NCBI GenBank assembly: GCA_028711875.1 | Contig: JAQTRJ010000110.1 | Location: 1 to 6,975, forward strand | Length of the DNA: 6,975 bases | Direction: 5' to 3' | DNA from: a bacterium | Lineage (GTDB): Bacteria > Electryoneota > RPQS01 | Part shown: positions 5,001-6,975 of the stretch, in pieces | How the letters are laid out: every line of letters begins with the position of its first letter | Position numbering within the stretch: the first letter of the stretch is position 1 | Program-made: the position numbers and the translations under genes | Notes under the pieces: generated by a model | What the model was told of the DNA's origin: nothing | The model's input: the letters and a program-made list of their open reading frames with translations, nothing else | Database searches by the model: none

Positions 5001-6975
5001 CATGGCGATTATCGGCATTTCTCCGTGTCCGCGCCTGATCGGCTTGGATCAATACTTCTATTTCGCCAATCCCGACTCGCCGCAAACTCTGCCCTTCGGT
5101 CATGAAGTGGACGAGTGGGGTGCGATCTCCCCCGGAAAACTGGATTCGGCCAATGGCTTCGGCGAAGGATCGTACAATTCTCTGACGAACTGGGCGAATG
5201 ATACCGTCCAAGACAGTATCTTCATTCGCTTGCTGATTGACTCGGCGTCGGTTCGTGCGGACTCGCTGGACACGCTCATTGTTCAGTTCATCAATCCGAA
5301 CATCTATCTGCCTGAATCGGGGCCACGAGTCCGTGAACTCCGCAAGGGTCTGTTCCGTCCGACCTCCACGTCGCTGACTCCCGATGCGAATATCCGGAAT
5401 ACTATATTTGACGGATTCATCGAGCGCGACGACGACAACCAATCGTTCATCGAATTCCGTTACTTCTGGAATGGAACGTGGTTCATCGGTGCGGGTCAGG
5501 ACAGCATCATGATGGTTCCCTACGATCAGCAGGATACCATCATTGTTCGCGCGTTTATGAAGGCCGTGGAGTCAATTGACGATGGCGACACGATCTACAG
5601 CGAATGCGACACGTTCTTCATTGATTCGCTCGACATTGACAACATCAATCCCGACTTCCGTGCCAGCACGGTAAGCAACAATTGGTCGGGCTGGACGGCT
5701 CCGGGCCACGATCCGATCACCGGTTCGACCCGGACGGTTCAGAATCTGGGTTGGGATGCCGACGGCAACGGGGATCCTGAGGATTGCGGATTCCGCTTCG
5801 GTGATGGCGAGCCGTTCCGTCTGCGCGTGAAGATGTCGGAGTGGCTGCATCACAATGATGACGCCTATCCGAATTCGTCAGGCTCGCATAACAGCTCTTC
5901 CGGTTACTGGCCGCTCGCAAACGACGTCTATCGCGGCGCGTGGCAGATTTCGCCGATTGACATTCGCACGGAAGACGTGTTTGCGTTCGGGCCGAATCTC
6001 GGCGACAGCTGTGTGGTGGTCCTGGACAGCGTTCTGGTGGATACGGTTTCCACAGACTCCGTCTACTACACACTGTGCGGACACTTCGACTTCCCGCCGG
6101 CCGCCGTGGCTTGGTTTGCAGCCAACGGTCCGGTGGTGGACAGTGTGGCGCTCGTGATTCGCTCGGCCTGGGATCAGGCGGGCAATCCCGGCCGCTACAA
6201 TAATCCCGTATGGGGTGACGGTCTGACCAACGATAGCGCCGAAGATACCACCTTCTGGGCAACGCTGGTTACCAGCGACCCGTGGGCGGCGGGCTGCCCG
6301 CTGGTTTGGGGCAAGCCGACTACGGTTCATGGCTGGACGGCTCCGGATTCCCTGTTCGGCTGGATCGCGGCAGAAGAAGACAGCGTGATCGTGTGGGCGA
6401 CCATCATCGAGACTCCGGAACTTGCCGAGTGCGTACCCGGCGTTCATGCAGATTCCGCCCACGTGGTGGAAGGCAACTTCCAGCCGATCACGGATGATCC
6501 GAATCCGTGGGTGCTGCCGAACGAAATCGGCGGCTGGTTCATCTACAATGATCCTGAGAGCGGCGATCCGCTGGGTTGGGCGCGCAAGTACAAGTGGTAT
6601 CTCCGCGCCGACTCGGCCGATCTGGCGCAGATTCACTGCGATGGTGACGCTCTGTCGTTCTGGCTGCATCTGACTACGTATGGTGGCGTTAATTCGTACC
6701 ATCTGTTCGATAACTGCGTGCAGGTGGACGTCAATGAGCCGTTGTGGGCCAACGCATACATGATTCTTGACACCAATCAAGAGGTCGTCACGGCATGTAT
6801 TCCGTCGGATGCTCCATTCTGGATTGCCAAGTTCTTCAGCGACGATAACATTGACTGCGCGAGCGGCGATGGTGTCGGAGCAGACACGACCGAAGGCAAC
6901 ATTTTGGCGGACTTGAGCGGATTGCTCGGTATTGCCGATATGGACAGCGTCCCGCCGGACAGCGTTTATCTCTAC
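2014..6975 (+). CDS. Giant secreted Asp-rich multidomain (Ig-like) surface protein; 3' end outside window
   Basis: The frame stays open for 1,654 codons to the window edge with no stop; the family is not recognised. A signal peptide (MRSTT, hydrophobic PFVWIAAALVLLAGIFPI, likely cut after TNA at residue 26) points to export. By hand count the visible protein has about 192 Asp, only about 21 Lys and about 38 Cys, typical of an exported, disulfide-stabilised protein. Residues 30-160 form a beta-rich block, possibly cohesin-like (weak). Ig-like boundaries recur: RVDNQEP (299-305), DDAGN then MDNVPP (468-492), PDGLYQLTLELRDDAGN (828-844, FlgD-Ig-like), IDNINP (1208-1213), DQAGN (1387-1391), VDVNEP (1571-1576). 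Acidic loops LGWDxDG occur at 660-666 and 1245-1251. No second membrane segment, protease, glycosidase or anchoring domain is visible. A C-terminal sorting signal, such as that of type IX secretion, may lie beyond the window. Long antisense frames over this region are shadows. Alternatives are an adhesin, S-layer-like or cell-surface scaffold protein. Confidence 0.9.
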   Translation, partial: MRSTTPFVWIAAALVLLAGIFPITNAYGQFTFNGDTVRCLFDATDGTPNVLDSQTDSLEVLIYLAGPQTYADQATVVFNPISGWGTVPGFPQLFDCPFGEYEGRGMQVTLTPNMGLDGNADPDSCRIVGRFHFRPQGISGTDIPVTFRFWARALDTSPIPDDTICGSSELYNRTIPCEVDLSCGYFKYEELCGFYGDDILAIDDEVWLDTLTVDGLDEALEESGGQHDTIFVDFSHITCDIADTMVFVGTKYTVVQCSLENDLCGDIIEIRRLVWTGSTWPPDEEDIVSNTVIEECILRVDNQEPNLIAGMIDSFQVLNGNYIENDTLVGCCDTLRIYMATDSSLLTEPAFSGPVEGLTKITDPACSPTNIHEQNFDMSYIGMWFGDFVGDAFEDDTTLYPDNSSQLGLLCPADSFLWLSAKFVYNPSSGNNLMYIDIPFCPEYWAEIQACILDKLESGDDMYIWGLDDAGNRTQRLVWEPTRDVCMDNVPPPTPIGSDINLFAGYCVKRFSPYDSLDFNQWRLNLSPDSIVWFKSKLDSEYSDIFNDLYLVGFDARTMPEDTAPIAWLDWLHPDAPLPLDLDLDTFRWAWDSSSFGDAVGYGDAFFTWYGKFGTDSIDPWLDDTYSSISNFWKCSMGGGLTVGITFARWMDAAGCNRILGWDYDGSTDLDDNYTHRNKIVTILDMCPPAYTSADDTFRVSNLTLGQGAPFAGKQTYLWNGPNGDSNVDDPILTFRPRRNFAQNPFDVCMDEDTFFYRVRVDTVDLIGAVIDWPSTGVDSVRWYHAGDPNNGTGDPTDPWRRILFDAGDIDGPEISFEWGHQWNPYLPDGLYQLTLELRDDAGNVILDSLYIWLNGAGPVVEEMMVTNMDTVCTLNFYTSYSRDTVAIWVQTDTTADAVLIDWTCFYNVDETEDSTWATYVGTDGTSKEWFGYLVIEDDNVSDDADENEYEVSPFGSLPDTCEGDNSNRVINVRAFDIIGEDTLFSEIGADDFPCDMAIIGISPCPRLIGLDQYFYFANPDSPQTLPFGHEVDEWGAISPGKLDSANGFGEGSYNSLTNWANDTVQDSIFIRLLIDSASVRADSLDTLIVQFINPNIYLPESGPRVRELRKGLFRPTSTSLTPDANIRNTIFDGFIERDDDNQSFIEFRYFWNGTWFIGAGQDSIMMVPYDQQDTIIVRAFMKAVESIDDGDTIYSECDTFFIDSLDIDNINPDFRASTVSNNWSGWTAPGHDPITGSTRTVQNLGWDADGNGDPEDCGFRFGDGEPFRLRVKMSEWLHHNDDAYPNSSGSHNSSSGYWPLANDVYRGAWQISPIDIRTEDVFAFGPNLGDSCVVVLDSVLVDTVSTDSVYYTLCGHFDFPPAAVAWFAANGPVVDSVALVIRSAWDQAGNPGRYNNPVWGDGLTNDSAEDTTFWATLVTSDPWAAGCPLVWGKPTTVHGWTAPDSLFGWIAAEEDSVIVWATIIETPELAECVPGVHADSAHVVEGNFQPITDDPNPWVLPNEIGGWFIYNDPESGDPLGWARKYKWYLRADSADLAQIHCDGDALSFWLHLTTYGGVNSYHLFDNCVQVDVNEPLWANAYMILDTNQEVVTACIPSDAPFWIAKFFSDDNIDCASGDGVGADTTEGNILADLSGLLGIADMDSVPPDSVYLY
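2827..2928 (+). repeat. Protein repeat boundary, copy A (RLVW ... C ... VDNQEP)
   Basis: Residues 272-305 of the large protein contain RLVW, a cysteine (C296) and VDNQEP. The same order, RLVW then Cys then DNxPP, returns at residues 476-493. This is the typical end of an Ig-like module followed by the linker opening the next one. The repeat is recognisable at protein level only; the DNA copies are diverged. Confidence 0.5.
3439..3492 (+). repeat. Protein repeat boundary, copy B (RLVW ... C ... MDNVPPP)
   Basis: Residues 476-493 carry RLVWEP, C486 and MDNVPPP, directly after the turn DDAGN at 468-472. The RLVW elements of copies A and B are 204 residues apart and the DN elements 187 apart, a plausible size for one or two beta-sandwich modules. 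Combined D-x-A-G-N plus DNxxP is common at Ig-like module junctions in bacterial surface proteins. Confidence 0.5.
3991..4029 (+). repeat. Acidic loop repeat LGWDxDGxxDxxD, copy 1
   Basis: Residues 660-672 read LGWDYDGSTDLDD. The D-x-D-G-x-x-D spacing resembles calcium-binding loops of the EF-hand or thrombospondin type-3 kind. A second copy lies at residues 1245-1257, 585 residues later. Metal binding is inferred from residue spacing only. Confidence 0.5.
5689..5704 (+). repeat. 16-base direct repeat, copy 1 (encodes GWTAP)
   Basis: GGCTGGACGGCTCCGG is repeated exactly at 6331-6346, in the same frame. It encodes G-W-T-A-P at residues 1226-1230, just after the IDNINP boundary, suggesting a shared module start rather than a mobile sequence. 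Confidence 0.6.
5746..5784 (+). repeat. Acidic loop repeat LGWDxDGxxDxxD, copy 2
   Basis: Residues 1245-1257 read LGWDADGNGDPED and are followed by C1258. This copy is closest to a canonical calcium loop (D1248, D1250, N1252, D1254). Its DGNGDPEDC part also matches DGNADPDSC at residues 117-125 near the N-terminus, so the element occurs in at least three related forms along the protein. Confidence 0.5.
6331..6346 (+). repeat. 16-base direct repeat, copy 2 (encodes GWTAP)
   Basis: Exact second copy of the sequence at 5689-5704, encoding residues 1440-1444. The two GWTAP elements are 214 residues apart, which may be the period of a module in this part of the protein. Sequence between and after them is diverged. 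Confidence 0.6.

Noticed and set aside
4423..5442. 339-codon antisense open frame
   Set aside because: Same in-register shadow of the Asp-rich sense frame, with the same biased composition and no domain signature.
5878..6780. 300-codon antisense open frame
   Set aside because: Same in-register shadow effect; composition mirrors the sense codons and no recognisable domain appears.

Overview
The window is a moderately GC-rich bacterial segment with three genes, all on the + strand: the 3' part of a spermidine synthase gene (speE), a complete agmatinase-family gene (speB), and the first 1,654 codons of a very large secreted, aspartate-rich surface or extracellular protein that runs off the right edge. 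No tRNA, rRNA, CRISPR array or mobile element is visible. The mix of a compact polyamine operon with a giant Cys- and Asp-rich Ig-like secreted protein fits bacteria of the Fibrobacteres-Chlorobi-Bacteroidetes group or a related uncultured phylum. That placement rests on protein style only and is weak.

Layout. Positions 1-585 hold the speE 3' part, and 597-1466 hold speB, 11 bases downstream, so the two are almost certainly co-transcribed. Together they can make spermidine either from agmatine through putrescine or through N1-aminopropylagmatine. Positions 1467-2013 are a 547-base gap. It contains a very AT-rich patch, a near-perfect sigma-70-type promoter (TTGACA, 17-base spacer, TATATT at 1634-1662), and a predicted untranslated leader of about 345 bases with several hairpins, some of them mutually exclusive. 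From 2014 to the end there is one uninterrupted reading frame, preceded by a strong GAGGAG ribosome binding site and starting with a clear signal peptide.

The large frame has no stop codon inside the window, so a scan that requires a stop will miss it. Such a scan reports long antisense frames over the same DNA instead; those are shadows. The encoded protein is about 11-12% Asp, only about 1.3% Lys, has about 38 Cys, and carries repeated signatures (D-x-A-G-N turns, [VIM]DNxxP-type module boundaries, LGWDxDG acidic loops, GWTAP). These suggest a string of beta-sandwich (Ig-like) modules, probably calcium-stabilised, outside the cell. No catalytic domain is recognised in the visible part. The most promising item for follow-up is the combination of the structured leader RNA and this unassigned giant surface protein.
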